From the NCBI GenBank assembly GCA_910595825.1, contig OU343160.1, positions 53,562,982 to 53,626,981 of the forward strand: 64,000 bases of DNA. Reading direction: 5' to 3'. Under the pieces are notes generated by a model. It was not told the origin of the DNA. It was given only the letters and a program-made list of their open reading frames with translations, and ran no database searches. Source of the stretch: Philhelius pedissequus (taxonomy: Eukaryota > Arthropoda > Insecta > Diptera > Syrphidae). Made by a program: the position numbers and the translations under genes. Each line of letters opens with the position of its first letter. The stretch's first letter is position 1. This document shows, in pieces, positions 1-9,989 of the stretch.

Positions 1-860
1 ATTGCAAAGCAACTTCCTGTATATTCCCTTAGGGCCCGTCGACCTATACAAAAGGATCTGTTTGTTTCAGTACCCTAGTTGGAAAATAGAATGGAACGAA
101 CCAAAGTAAAATACGTCGTTAATTAATATCCACGCCAAGATATAGAAAACTCAAACAGCAAGCAAGCTTTTTTCTTATAGATATTTAAAAGCTGAAAATT
201 AACTTCTCCTTTAAAATAAAAAAGGATATGAATTTTTTTTTTCGTAGATTCTAAAATTGATAGATTTATTTTTAGCCAATTGAAATAGTTATCTATTTAA
301 AAGAAATTTTGTATACGCAATTTCGATTGAAAAAAAAAACAATTGGCTTAGCTTGTTAGGGGCCACAGCCAAGTACAGTTAAAGTAACATTGTCCCATGT
401 TAATTCCTTCAGTTGCGCATTGTAAGGGTTATAGAAATTTAAGGGGTGAATTCCAAGTGTATTTATATTATATGTATGTTAGATAATGGCATAAAAAATC
501 AAAATTTAGGCCAGTACAACTTAACAAGTACAAAAACGTTTCTGCAAAAAGGATGAGATTGTTGACAGATTGCAAAAGAAAGTGTATGCATAAAATTTCA
601 CCATCGGAGCAAGAAATTATTTTTTAACAGTTTTGGAGCCTAGGGAATTATAATCTTAAGTTGGAGTTTGTGTCTGGACTGATTAAAATTGGACAAAAAA
701 GAAAAAAACACAATCCGTTCATAGAGGAGTGGCAAACCTCGAAGTCGAAAGTTTCGGTACTCATATTTCTTGTATCAGAAGGGCATCAGAACACAAGTCT
801 GATTTTACAATCTTCTTTATTAACTTCATGCTCATAAGATGCAATATCTTTATTGCAGTC
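1..860. other. AT-rich DNA, nothing recognised
   Basis: I see no coding sequence, RNA gene or clear repeat border here. Short A and T runs are common. The right end leads into the decayed transposase described next. Confidence 0.4.
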
Positions 861-864
861 ATTT

Positions 865-1620
865 TTAACATCCAGTAGTATTTGGCGGACGAGACCTAAG
901 AAAGTCAAAATGAATGGCTAAATTTCGTAGCTGAGGAAACTTTTCCATAATTTCGACGTTGAACCTATCCAAGGAAGAAAATAATTTCCGCCGTAAAAGC
1001 TTAACTACATTCAACACACTTTTGTACAAAGAAAAAAATGTTTTGTCTCTTTCCAACATACTGCTCAAACCAATCTCATATTTCCAATTTTATAAAAGTA
1101 AAAGTTAAGGGTGGTAAGACTTGAAATATGAGATATGATTGAGAAATATGTTGGAAAAAGACAAAACATTTTTTTTTTACTTTTGTACAAAAGTGTGTTG
1201 AATGTAGTGAAGCTTAACTCGTTGTCATGGGAAAGAGCTGCGTATCTATTTCCATCGCCGAAAACGTGTTTTTTTTTTAATTTTTCCAGGAGATTCCATT
1301 GAAATGCCAAGGGTTTGACACGCATTCTTTGAATATCTTAAGAACCGTCAACCAATTCTTTTCGATGTTCTGTGAGAAAGCTCTGCAATGCATTCATTTT
1401 TTGCGAGCATTGGCGGAGGTCGAATTCTGCTATTTGTAAGTAAATTTGGGAATTATTACTGTTCATGGAGCACAGGTCTCCAAAGTTCTAAGGCTTTCCT
1501 CTGCCTCGATCAGTTTTTTCCAAAGTGTTAATTATGCCCTCATAGTTTTCCCAAGTATATTGTTCACTGCATCAGCCCGAGCTCATCTGGTATCTTGAAT
1601 TCTTTTTAATGATTTGCCTG
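865..1620 (-). pseudogene. Decayed hAT-like (DUF4371/ZMYM1-type) transposase fragment
   Basis: Read on the minus strand in shifting frames, the stretch resembles the middle and C-terminal part of domesticated or hAT-type transposases of the DUF4371/ZMYM1 kind. About 1550-1600 reads DTR-stop-ARADAV, close to the family's TRWSARADAV motif. About 1240-1325 reads LAFQWNLLEKL. About 880-960 reads NVEIMEKFPQLRNLA followed by HFDFL, like the family's segment ending in Fgfl. Stops and frameshifts break it throughout, and no zinc finger or dimerisation domain is visible. An inverted duplication of about 90 bp (see 994-1215) disrupts its centre. The assignment rests on remembered motifs and is moderate. 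Confidence 0.42.
994..1215. repeat. Imperfect inverted repeat of about 90 bp per arm
   Basis: The left arm (about 998-1087) and the right arm (about 1122-1213) are reverse complements with few mismatches. Both contain the string ACATTCAACACACTTTTGTAC or its complement, and the loop is about 35 bp. Because it lies inside a transposase relic, it looks like a local inverted duplication rather than a transposon end. Confidence 0.7.
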
Positions 1621-1624
1621 TAGT

Positions 1625-2885
1625 TGCCACTTTGATAGTAAGACTTCCCAACGGTGTGCGGGCATGGGGAAAAATGAATAGATGAAAATAATGTTGCCAC
1701 CGTGTGCAGGTGTATGACTTATCAGATGCAAGTTGCTTGTTTGATAGTTGTTGAAAGTAACAATTTTAAGGGGAATGTCGGGCAGTCGTACCATAAAAGA
1801 AAATACAAAACTAATGATAATACATTCGAAAATTGCAACACCATACCAAAGTACCGCCGGGACTATGCCCCCGTGTCCTTCTCCCTATATGCTACGCCAC
1901 TGGATATTTATCAATTATAACTTGAATATTTAAAGGTGTGCAATCGTGAAATGACACGAGGTCTCCACGTTCTTATAATAGTATACCTACTATCTGTCAT
2001 TTTGATAGAAAGAAAGAAAACTACAATGATAGAAAATTTGGCATTGGGCACTTCATAATCGTTGCATACTATTTCAATTGCACAAATGTCACGAAGGAAA
2101 ACTTGTAGCTGTGTTCTTGCTCTAGTAGCTTTACAAGAATTTAAAAAAACGTTTAACAAAAGGAATTAAACAAAAAAAACATGGAATTATAACAATAACG
2201 CACCACAAACGTTCACCAGCCACAAACGCGAAACATCAAAGTGAAAATGGAAGCGAAATAATATATTATCGATGGAATTTTATAATCTGACGGAATTTCG
2301 TATAGTATGCTATTATTTGTATGCTATTATTTCTGACACCCTCTATGGTGTACTATATCAGGATACCTCTCCATAAATTCGTTATTTATGTACATGTATA
2401 CATATTTGTTTTTTTTTGTTATTGTGATTGACCTATATTAACTTTAACAATAAATATACAAGGGCAAATTAAAATTGAAAAGGAATAACTGTAAAAATAA
2501 AACTTTATGTAAATGTTTAATTTTTAAAATCCTTCAGGTATATTGAAGCAATTTTTTCCAATAAAATGTAATTCTGCAGAAAAAATATTTTTGGGATGCC
2601 TACTGTTTTCCATAGAATTGTTTTGGCTGTATTGAAATTTATTTCTGCTGGTAGAGTATTAAACGGGGGCAAACATTTAAAAGGACATTTCATTCCCGAT
2701 AAAAGCTGATTGTCTATACGTTAAGAAGTATTTTCTCTGAATGTAATTGTACTTTGTAAAATATGACAAACATCAAAATGGGCTTATTTATTTATTTTTT
2801 TTTTACAAAAAGCAAGCATTTGAAAAGAAAGCAACATTTAGATTAGAAAATAAAAATAAAAGTGTCCTCACATTAAAATTTTGAA
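1625..2885. other. AT-rich intergenic DNA, nothing supported
   Basis: There are only short open frames with no recognisable motif. A T-rich stretch at about 2785-2805 precedes a short segment resembling other AT-rich parts of the window. I see no gene. Confidence 0.4.
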
Positions 2886-2892
2886 ATTATAT

Positions 2893-3221
2893 TAGGGGTA
2901 TTCACGATCTGGCGTACCAAGTCTTGTAAAAGTGTAAAATTTTATTTTTTTACAACAGACTGTGAACACACCTTTACTAATCTGTAGCAATTGAAGCAAA
3001 TGTCAAAATTTGTTTCACATTTGTTCTGAAGAAGTCTTAAGTTTGTGTTAAAAAAATCTTACACCCTTGTATTTTTCTGTCACAATAGGGTTCGGGTATT
3101 GTAAAAGTGTAAAAGTGTAAGATTTTGACATTCAGTATATTTTGTTGTTGTAGTGCAAAAAAATGCTACACTTTTACAATGATACAACACCAGATACACC
3201 GAATCATGAATACCCCTATTA
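2893..3221. mobile_element. MITE of about 330 bp with AGGGGTATTCA ends
   Basis: The left end starts AGGGGTATTCACGATCTGG and the right end is the complement, GAATCATGAATACCCCT. Homology continues inward for about 75 bp, through copies of TGTAAAAGTGTAAAATTTT on both sides, so the element can fold into a long imperfect hairpin. The flanking ATT on both sides may be a 3-bp target duplication. It has no coding capacity. The superfamily is not determined. Confidence 0.6.
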
Positions 3222-3688
3222 AAACTGCGTTTAAAATGTTTCAGATCGTAAAGGAAAGTTGAGTCATAGGTTAAGTAAAACAAAACATTGTTAACACTTT
3301 TTGAGGCAATGCGAGCACGTGTCTCCTAGTTATAACAAATATAAACAGGTGCTGAGAAATAAAGCAGCAATTCTTCTTAAATGTCACGAAAGCTCTTTAA
3401 ATCTATTTTTTTGAAAAACTTTTCTGCCAAATTGTGTCTGAAAAAGGAAATTGAAAAAAATATTAGCTCTACCAATTAAAAAAAAAAAAAACATTAACTG
3501 AGATCGAAATTTAATAAATATTTTATTTTGACCGCTGGGATAAAATAATAGTAGTGTATACTGCCGGAATAGAAACGTTTAAAAAAACACGGTATTCGTG
3601 GTTATGAAATTCATATTTGTTATTTTTTATAAGCAAAATATATTAAAAAAAATTTATTCAGTCTTTTTAGATATAAGTTAAACTCTAT
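3222..3688. other. AT-rich DNA between two MITEs
   Basis: Nothing coding or structured is recognised in this stretch. Confidence 0.4.
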
Positions 3689-4187
3689 GGCGCAAAATTT
3701 TAAACAACCTATTATTAAGGCCTTAACACAATACATAGTAGTCTACTAACTTTTCATAAATCTTTATTAAGGCCTTAACACAATACATAGTAGTCTACTA
3801 ACTTTTCATAAATCTTGAACCTGTTGTTAACTAGTAAAATGCTAATTAAGCAGATAGCAAAGCATTTGTAGGGTTTGAATTTTGACGAACACAATTATTG
3901 TGTTTATGCGTTGTAAATTGATTATATGTTGATAGAAACCCAACATGTGCTCTAAATAAGTATTCGATGTTTATATTTTCATCATTTTAACTTCATTATT
4001 TACAAAAATTAAAAAAAAATTGACACCAGCAGGACTCGAACCTGGGCCTCCCGCTTGCAAAGCCGATGTACTATCAGAATCGCATGTGGATCTTGTACGA
4101 TACTAAAAATTTAAAGTAGTATTCGGTGGTTTTAACTTTAGTAAAATGTTAAGAAGATAATACGATACTAAATTCGTTTAAAATTAG
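3689..4187 (+). mobile_element. TIR element with internal tRNA-like segment (copy A)
   Basis: It begins with GGCGCAAAATTTTAAACAACC, an end shared with the elements at 6958-7488 and 8829-9453 and with a fragment at 46020-46193. The interior matches the reverse complement of 6958-7488 over most of its length, for example around the shared GTAGGGTTTGAATTTTGA. At about 4022-4085 the minus strand reads as a tRNA-like stretch with a perfect B-box core (GGTTCGAGTCC). The right end stops at GTTTAAAATT and lacks the final GCGCC. A perfect 52-bp tandem duplication lies just inside the left end (3713-3816). It is non-autonomous with no coding sequence. Confidence 0.7.
3713..3816. repeat. Perfect 52-bp tandem duplication
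   Basis: The unit starting TATTAAGGCCTTAACACAAT occurs at 3713-3764 and again at 3765-3816 without a visible mismatch. It sits inside the left terminal region of the TIR element, and the sister copy at 6958-7488 does not have it. It is therefore a recent local duplication. Confidence 0.9.
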
Positions 4188-5570
4188 CATCTCTCTGCAG
4201 GAATGGATGTCCAGATAAAATATAAAATAATTAGATTTAATTAAAAGGGTTTTTTAACGCCACACCAAAGATTCTCAATGGGATTGGGATCGGGTGACTT
4301 GTGGAGGCCATTCCAAAACAATATTTGTATTTCTCTCAAACCGCTCTTTCGCGACGTTGCTGGTATGTTTTGGATCATTATCTTACTGGAATACCGAAAA
4401 CATTGGCATTTCAACACTTGCATATGGAAGTATGACTTCCATTATTTCTTTTATCCCATAAGTTGGCCCTACTCCGTAAAAAGAAAAACTTGCCAAATAA
4501 TTTCAGTCGAACCTCCGTGTTTTATGGTTTTTCTGGTAAAGTGCGGGTTGTATGCGTTGTTTGGTGGAGGACGAACATAATCGCTTGAGCCTTTTCCACA
4601 GTGTAACACAATTTTTGATTCATCGTACCACAAAATATTCCTCCATTTCTCGGCAAGCCAATTTAAATGCTCTTTGACGAATTTAAGTCTTTTGGCTATA
4701 TTTTTTTTTGATAGGAAGGGCACTTTTCTTGGACAGTTTTGACACTCGCCTCCACATTTAAATCCGATTTCATATCTGTGGCTGATGCAAATGGGCTTTG
4801 CCTTGAAAACCTCACTACAAGGACTGTAAAAGTAACGTCATAATGAGTACCCGTATGTATAGGGTACTTCAAGTCTGAGTACTCGTTACTACAATATCGT
4901 TACTTTCGTTATACTCGTATCTGTATTTTACCATGGTAAAGAAATAATAGGCTTTTTGTACCGTAAGGTGTTACGTACATTGTGCTCGGTTTAATACGAT
5001 GTACTATAAACAATGCAACATACGTATAAAGAAAATGGAATTATTAAAATAAAATCAATTAGATTTATTTATTTATATATAAGGTATATTAGAAAAAATA
5101 TAGGTACTAAGCATAAAAGTAACATGGAATTATAGCTATTGTTTAAAACGAAAAAGCAGATAAATGCCTACTTTAAAATAAACATTTTTTTAATCAAAAT
5201 AAAACATTTGATCGCATTAAACAATGAATACATACAAAGAATGAATTAGATACTCTAAATATGTTTAAGAAAAAAACACAACACAGAAGTTATCTATAGT
5301 CTATACCCTTTCGTTTCCAATAAACTAAATGCAACTAAATTCAAAACAAACATTAAATGATACAAAAAAAGCGCGTAGGTTTTTACAACCGCCACCATAA
5401 TCATACATTTCTTCATTTTCAGTGAATACGCAAATGTTTGGTTTGCATGCGAAAATACTTACTTCTCCATCTATCATTTCATCCGTATGTCCGTATCCAT
5501 ACTTAATACCTATTCGTATTTCGTATTCGCATATCGCATCGTATATACGGATGTTTCAAGTGCATGTAAA

Positions 5571-6186
5571 CGGTGATTTTTTAAGAGCTTGGTTTTTGAA
5601 AATTCAAAAAAACACAGAAACTTGTAAAAAGTGAATGAAATTTTTATTTGGATCGATAAATCAATTTCTGCCATTTACTTTTTAAAAATAATTTCACTTA
5701 AATGTTGCCCGCGGCTACGCTTCAGGTGGTCCATTCTGAAGGTCCAATTTTTGGCAAACTTTTTCACACATTTCGGCCGGAATCTCACCAATGACGCGTT
5801 CAATGTTGGCTTCCAAGGCAGCAATCGTGTTTGGCTTGTCCCCATAGACAATAGACTTAACATAGCCCCACAAAAAATAGTCTAACGGGGTCAAATCACA
5901 TGATCTTGGTGGCCAATTGACTGCGCCAAAACGTGAGATCAACTGCTCACCAAATTCGCCTCTCAATTGATGCATGGTTTCGCGTGCAGTGTGGCAAACA
6001 CATTTTTCACAGAGCACGAATTTTGATAATAAATTTCAATAATTTGCAAACGTTGTTCAGGTGTAAGTCTATTCATGATGAAATGGCAAACAATACTGAA
6101 TCGAAATGTCAAATGTTCGTGGAATTTGTCAGGTGTGATCTGTCAAAAATATAAACGTCAAAAACCAAGTAGCAAAAAAATCACCC
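5571..6186 (-). mobile_element. Internally deleted mariner-family element
   Basis: The left end GGTGATTTTTTAAGAGCTTG and the right end (complement GGTGATTTTTTTGCTACTTG) form terminal repeats of about 26 bp. Between them only the C-terminal part of a transposase remains. This is an internally deleted copy of a DD-type mariner-superfamily element, nested in the hAT element. Confidence 0.75.
5675..6017 (-). pseudogene. Mariner-superfamily transposase C-terminal fragment
   Basis: The fragment contains NWPPRSCDLTPLDYFLWGYV, the conserved catalytic-aspartate block of this group of insect mariner-like transposases (WPPRSxDLxPxDxFLWG). It is followed by the usual C-terminal region with IPAEMCEKVCQ. 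After a frameshift near 5735 the tail reads RMDHLKRSRGQHLSEIIFK, also typical of the family. The N-terminal DNA-binding domain and first catalytic aspartates are deleted. It is non-functional. Confidence 0.82.
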
Positions 6187-6957
6187 GTTATATGGTTTCC
6201 AACTTGCAACATATACCGAAATCATACGAGTAACGAAATCGTACGAGTAACTAGATTGGTTAGTTAGTAACGTTTCGTTACTCGTTACTGAATTGAATAC
6301 CCGCTACTTGGTAACGAATACATACGATTCGCTTAAGCCCTGCTCACTACCTTCTTTACTAATTTTTCGACATAACAGGAGGTCGTCCACGTGTTTCAGG
6401 GCGGGAAATAAGCTTTATTGCATTGCGCACTATCATTGCTAAGCAACCAAGGAGATTATGCACTTCTACGTAGGTTTTTTCCTTGTGAAATCATCCGTTT
6501 TATTATAGTACGCTGCTCAGCAGTACAGTGCTTTTCGCGACCCATTACAAAATAAAATCTAAATCGAATTTAAATCAGAAATCAAATAAAATTAATAAAA
6601 AACAATATTTATTTACTTTTCTATAGCTTTTTGGTGACAATTTAAAGCTTAATTCGTTTATTCGCGCGATCTCGGCAAACACTACTATTATTTTGACTGA
6701 TGCCAAACAACAATTTGAATGGAAACTTACCAGAATAAAAAAATAACAATAAAACAATGGGGGCGTAACGGTACAATTTAAAATGGTCTTTCCTTAAATT
6801 ATGAAACTGTCTCCAAAAGAGAACAAAAATATAACAAATCACGAAAATTAGATACTTTTAACATATTTGGTTGCAGCACTACTTATATTTTTACCGCAAC
6901 TATATTGGTATATACATAACACCATAATCGATAAGTCATTATTTCCGTAAAATTATT

Positions 6958-7488
6958 GGCGCAAAATTTTAAACGATTTAGTAAAATGTTAAAGCCACTT
7001 TTAGCATTTTACTAAGCTAAAAAGATGATTGAGCTAATTTTGAACATTTTAACATTTTACTAAAATTAAAAACACGGAATGGCTACTTTAACTTTTAGCA
7101 ATTTGCTAAATTCATTTAGAAATCTGATAGTATATCGGCCTGGCACGCGGGGTGCCCAGGTTCGAGTCCTGCTGGTGCACCATTTTTTGTTTGTTTTTTT
7201 TTGTACATAATGAAGTTAAAATGATGAAAATAGAAATAACTTATACCTTTTTAGAGCACATGTTGGGTTTTCATCAACATATAAATAATTTACATCACAT
7301 AACAGCAATAATTATGTTCATCAAAATTCAAACCCTACAAATGCCCAGCTTTCTGCTTAATTAGCAATTTACTAGTTTAGAAAAGGCTTAAAATTTTTTA
7401 AATAGTTATTCAATCAATAATCACTTAGGAAATTGCTAACTATTCAAATGTTAAGCCCTTAACAATGGGTTGTTTAAAATTTTGCGCC
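6958..7488 (-). mobile_element. TIR element with internal tRNA-like segment (copy B)
   Basis: The ends are GGCGCAAAATTTTAAAC (left) and GTTTAAAATTTTGCGCC (right), flanked by ATT on both sides. The body is homologous to 3689-4187 in reverse orientation. It encodes no protein. At about 7125-7182 it carries a tRNA-like stretch. Confidence 0.78.
7120..7182 (+). other. tRNA-like segment with B box inside the TIR element
   Basis: The plus strand contains GGTTCGAGTCC, matching the RNA polymerase III B-box consensus, followed by CTGCTGGTGCACCA, which resembles an acceptor arm with a CCA end. The sister copy (4022-4085, minus strand) has the same block with an anticodon-loop-like TTTGCAAGC. A clean cloverleaf is not formed and the 5' acceptor strand is missing, so this is not a functional tRNA gene. 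It resembles the head of a tRNA-derived SINE captured by a DNA element. Confidence 0.6.
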
Positions 7489-8030
7489 ATTAATTTTATC
7501 AAAATAGCGTAAGACTCAAAATTCATGATAAGCACCCACCCGCATATGGTTATCAGCTTTAAAATAAAATTTATGAAAATATTCTAATCAATCTTGTACA
7601 GTGTTCACACAAATAAAATGCACTCTTATGTCGTGCAGACTTGTTGTAATGAATGTGGCTAAAAAACTGAAGTGTGAATAATACTGTTGTTATATTTTAT
7701 ATGAATTCTGAATTTTGAAGTAATTTTTTAATTCCATTTTGCCGATTTTAAAACCATTAGTTGAAAGATGAGAATGTTTAAATTAAAAATGTTGATGTGT
7801 GCTTTAAGTTTATTATAGAAAATTGATTTATTTATTTTATCTATGCAGAATAACTTTAGTTTTCACATATTAAAATATCCAGATAAATTTCGATTCAATA
7901 GCTTCATTGTATATAGAATATTTTAAGTATACTTGAAAGGGAATTAATATAATATTATGTATGTATGTATATGTGGGTTAAATATACGAGTAAGCTAATA
8001 ACAAATAGGTATTATTTATAGGTGGATGAG
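7489..8030. other. AT-rich DNA, nothing recognised
   Basis: No coding or structured feature is visible between the TIR element and the Penelope-like remnant. Confidence 0.4.
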
Positions 8031-8083
8031 ATTACCCGCTTCCTTCGGCTTTTTTGGTCACTGGAAATAAAGTTACATTGATT

Positions 8084-8124
8084 TGTTCCCAACGTTTCGA
8101 CAGGGATTGCTGTCCTTTTCAGGG
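8084..8124 (-). ncRNA. Degenerate hammerhead-ribozyme-like motif of a Penelope element
   Basis: The minus strand reads CCCTGAAAAG, then a stem II formed by GACAG and CTGTC around a short loop, then GAAACGTTGGGA. This is the arrangement of the minimal hammerhead described in Penelope-like elements. The catalytic CUGANGA core is present as CUGAAAA, so the general-acid position G8 is replaced by A. Self-cleavage is therefore probably lost. Assigned from the motif and the context; no folding was computed. Confidence 0.55.
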
Positions 8125-8340
8125 GATCTTTATTCAAAATGGTATATTATAACAATTAAAGTATGCAAAGAAAATGCACAACAGCAATTATTATGGTTAA
8201 TAACTTACGTTAAAATGTACAGTTTTTGTAAGAAAAAAAAAAAAAGACAAAAAACGATGAAATATAAATTAATATTTATAAATAAAAAACTAATAAATAA
8301 ATTAGAAAGCACATCGGTTGGTGAAGTAACTATTGCAAAA

Positions 8341-9982
8341 AGTTGTTGTTCCTCTACGTGTCGACTTTCATTGTCTACATTTCAACGTAGACAATCGGTC
8401 GACAACGTCAACAATTTAGACAATATGTAGACAATATGTCGACAATATAGTCAATATGTCGACAATGTAGATAATATGTCGACAATGTAAGCAATAACTT
8501 TAACATCTTAATTTTCACAAATAAAATCATTTCGAAAATGCTTTTCTACAACGATAAGCACGTGGTTTTAACATTTTCCATTGAAATATCAGTTTCAAGT
8601 AATAAGTTAAAATATTTTCTCTCAAAATAAAACTTTAAAACGCGTGGTTGCGATTAAGATGTCTTGTCCACTTAAAAACAAATCCTTGAAGAGCTTGGCT
8701 ATCTTTTGGTGAAAACCAATAATAAATACTCAGCTCTTTGCACAGTGTTCAACAAAACTCAGAAAAAAGACTGCTGAAAACGGTCTTCGCAGGTACAGGT
8801 AAAGGAAAATGTTATTATTATTGAAATATTAGCGCAAAATTTTAAACACTGAAACCCTACTCTAAATGAGTTTTAAAATGAGGGTCGACTTTTTGATCAC
8901 TTTAAACGACAAAAAGTATACTTTAACATTAAAAGGTAGTCTAACTTTAAACAGAGCAAAACGCTTCTTTATCTTTCTCAAACTATACTTTTTCCAGTTG
9001 AAATTTCTCATTTCATAACAGAAAATGAAAGAAAATTGTTTTCTCAAGAAGAAGTTTATAATATTTTTGAATATTTTGAGCTTTTAAGAAAGCCAAAAGG
9101 AAAATAAAGCTCGAGCAATTCCGTTCGAAGGACTTTTTTTTTTCAAGATACCGATGAAAGGAATACATCCAATTCCGTTGGTGAATAATTTGTTTCTATA
9201 TATACGAGTATATATACAAATGTTTTTCTGAAATACTAAAAATCTTACGTGAGCATTTACTCTACTCTATCTTCTCAAAAAAAGGTGAGTTGAACATAAG
9301 TGTGATTAGCGGAGTCCTAAAGACCTTCTTTAATTAGAAGATTCGTTAAGTGTGTTTAAAATTAAAACAAAGTTAGACAAGGGCTGACAACGAGACGACT
9401 GCTTTAACTAGCATTTGATTTATTCTCTAAACGAGGACTATTTAAAATTTTGTGCCAATGTCTTTTCATAAAGTATTGAAATCGGACAAAAAAAAAAAAC
9501 AACTCCAAATTATGTAAAAATTAGTCAGCGATTTGATTACTGAACCAATTTTTTTTAATTTTATTACTAAATCCTGAAATTTAAAAATGTTTTTAGAACT
9601 TGACCAGTAGTGATTTAATAACTTATCGAATTTGAATGAGTTTGTATATCATAACAGATTTCTCCCATAATTTAAAGTTTTTCATTATCTCTATTTTAAA
9701 TAATTGAAACTAACACTTTTATAAACATAGAACTAGGTATCTATACATTTAGATTTAGATCAAATGATTTTTTCACAACTATTTTGTTGGTTCACACATG
9801 CTTTTGTATTATAGTCGTTTGATAAATTTTAGTAGGAAAAATTATGAATTCTGATGGTTTTATGAATTGTCTACAATGTCTATATTGTCGACAAATTTAT
9901 GTCGACAATTGTGAATTGTTTACATCGAATTGTCTACATGTAGACAATCATGTAGTCTACTTTTATAGTCTACATGGCACAA
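8341..9982. mobile_element. TIR element with GTCGACAAT-rich subterminal arrays
   Basis: The left end (GTTGTTCCTCTACGTGTCGAC) and the complement of the right end (GTTGTGCCATGTAGAC) match imperfectly. Both subterminal regions (8345-8490 and 9865-9975) are filled with short direct and inverted copies of GTCGACAAT/GTAGACAAT, which occur nowhere else in the window. No protein is encoded. A second element (8829-9453) is nested inside. The superfamily is unknown. Confidence 0.55.
8829..9453. mobile_element. TIR element with GCGCAAAATTTTAAAC ends, different interior
   Basis: The left end is GCGCAAAATTTTAAACACTG and the right end TTTAAAATTTTGTGCC, matching the terminal repeats of 3689-4187 and 6958-7488. 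The interior is unrelated to those copies and has no tRNA-like block. It may be another non-autonomous member mobilised by the same transposase. Confidence 0.6.
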
Positions 9983-9989
9983 CACTGGA

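Larger units (their letters stand above)
4819..6342. mobile_element. Non-autonomous hAT element inserted in the Tc1 gene
   Basis: The 8-bp target duplication CTCACTAC lies at 4811-4818 and 6343-6350, the size hAT transposases make. The right end, read outside-in, is CAGGGCTTAAGCGAATCG; the left end is AAGGACTGTAAAAGTAACG, giving an imperfect terminal repeat of hAT type. Both subterminal regions carry repeated ACTCGTTAC/GTAACGAGT motifs, as expected for transposase binding sites. No hAT transposase frame is present. A mariner-family relic occupies 5571-6186 inside it. Confidence 0.82.
4240..6544 (-). pseudogene. Tc1-like transposase, interrupted
   Basis: Tc1 transposases cut and paste their own element with an N-terminal paired-like DNA-binding domain and a DDE catalytic domain. 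The N-terminus is at about 6544-6350 and starts MGREKHCTAEQRTIIK. It continues at 4818 with RFSRQSPFASATDMKS, then the catalytic core at 4723-4470 contains NILWYDESK, with the aspartate of the DDE domain, and VRPPPNNAYNP. The C-terminal end is at 4423-4241, with SPDPNPIENLW. Frameshifts occur around 6400-6450 and in the core, and the hAT insertion separates the two halves. It cannot be functional. Confidence 0.82.
4190..6886 (-). mobile_element. Tc1-like DNA transposon split by a hAT insertion
   Basis: The transposase runs leftward from about 6544 to 4240. A possible Tc1-type right terminal repeat lies near 6845-6886 (minus strand AGTGCTGCAACCAAATATGT). The matching left terminus is not obvious, so the left end may be damaged. 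A 1524-bp hAT element occupies 4819-6342, flanked by CTCACTAC on both sides. Removing the insert and one copy of that 8-mer makes the transposase reading frame continuous across the junction. The layers therefore inserted in the order Tc1, then hAT, then the mariner relic. Confidence 0.8.

Noticed and set aside
7120..7182. tRNA gene inside the TIR element
   Set aside because: Only the 3' half fits; the 5' acceptor strand and the D arm are missing, and a sister copy has decayed differently.
8345..8490. CRISPR-like or regulatory array of GTCGACAAT words
   Set aside because: Spacing is irregular and orientation mixed; the same words occur at the other end of the element, so they are subterminal repeats of a transposon.
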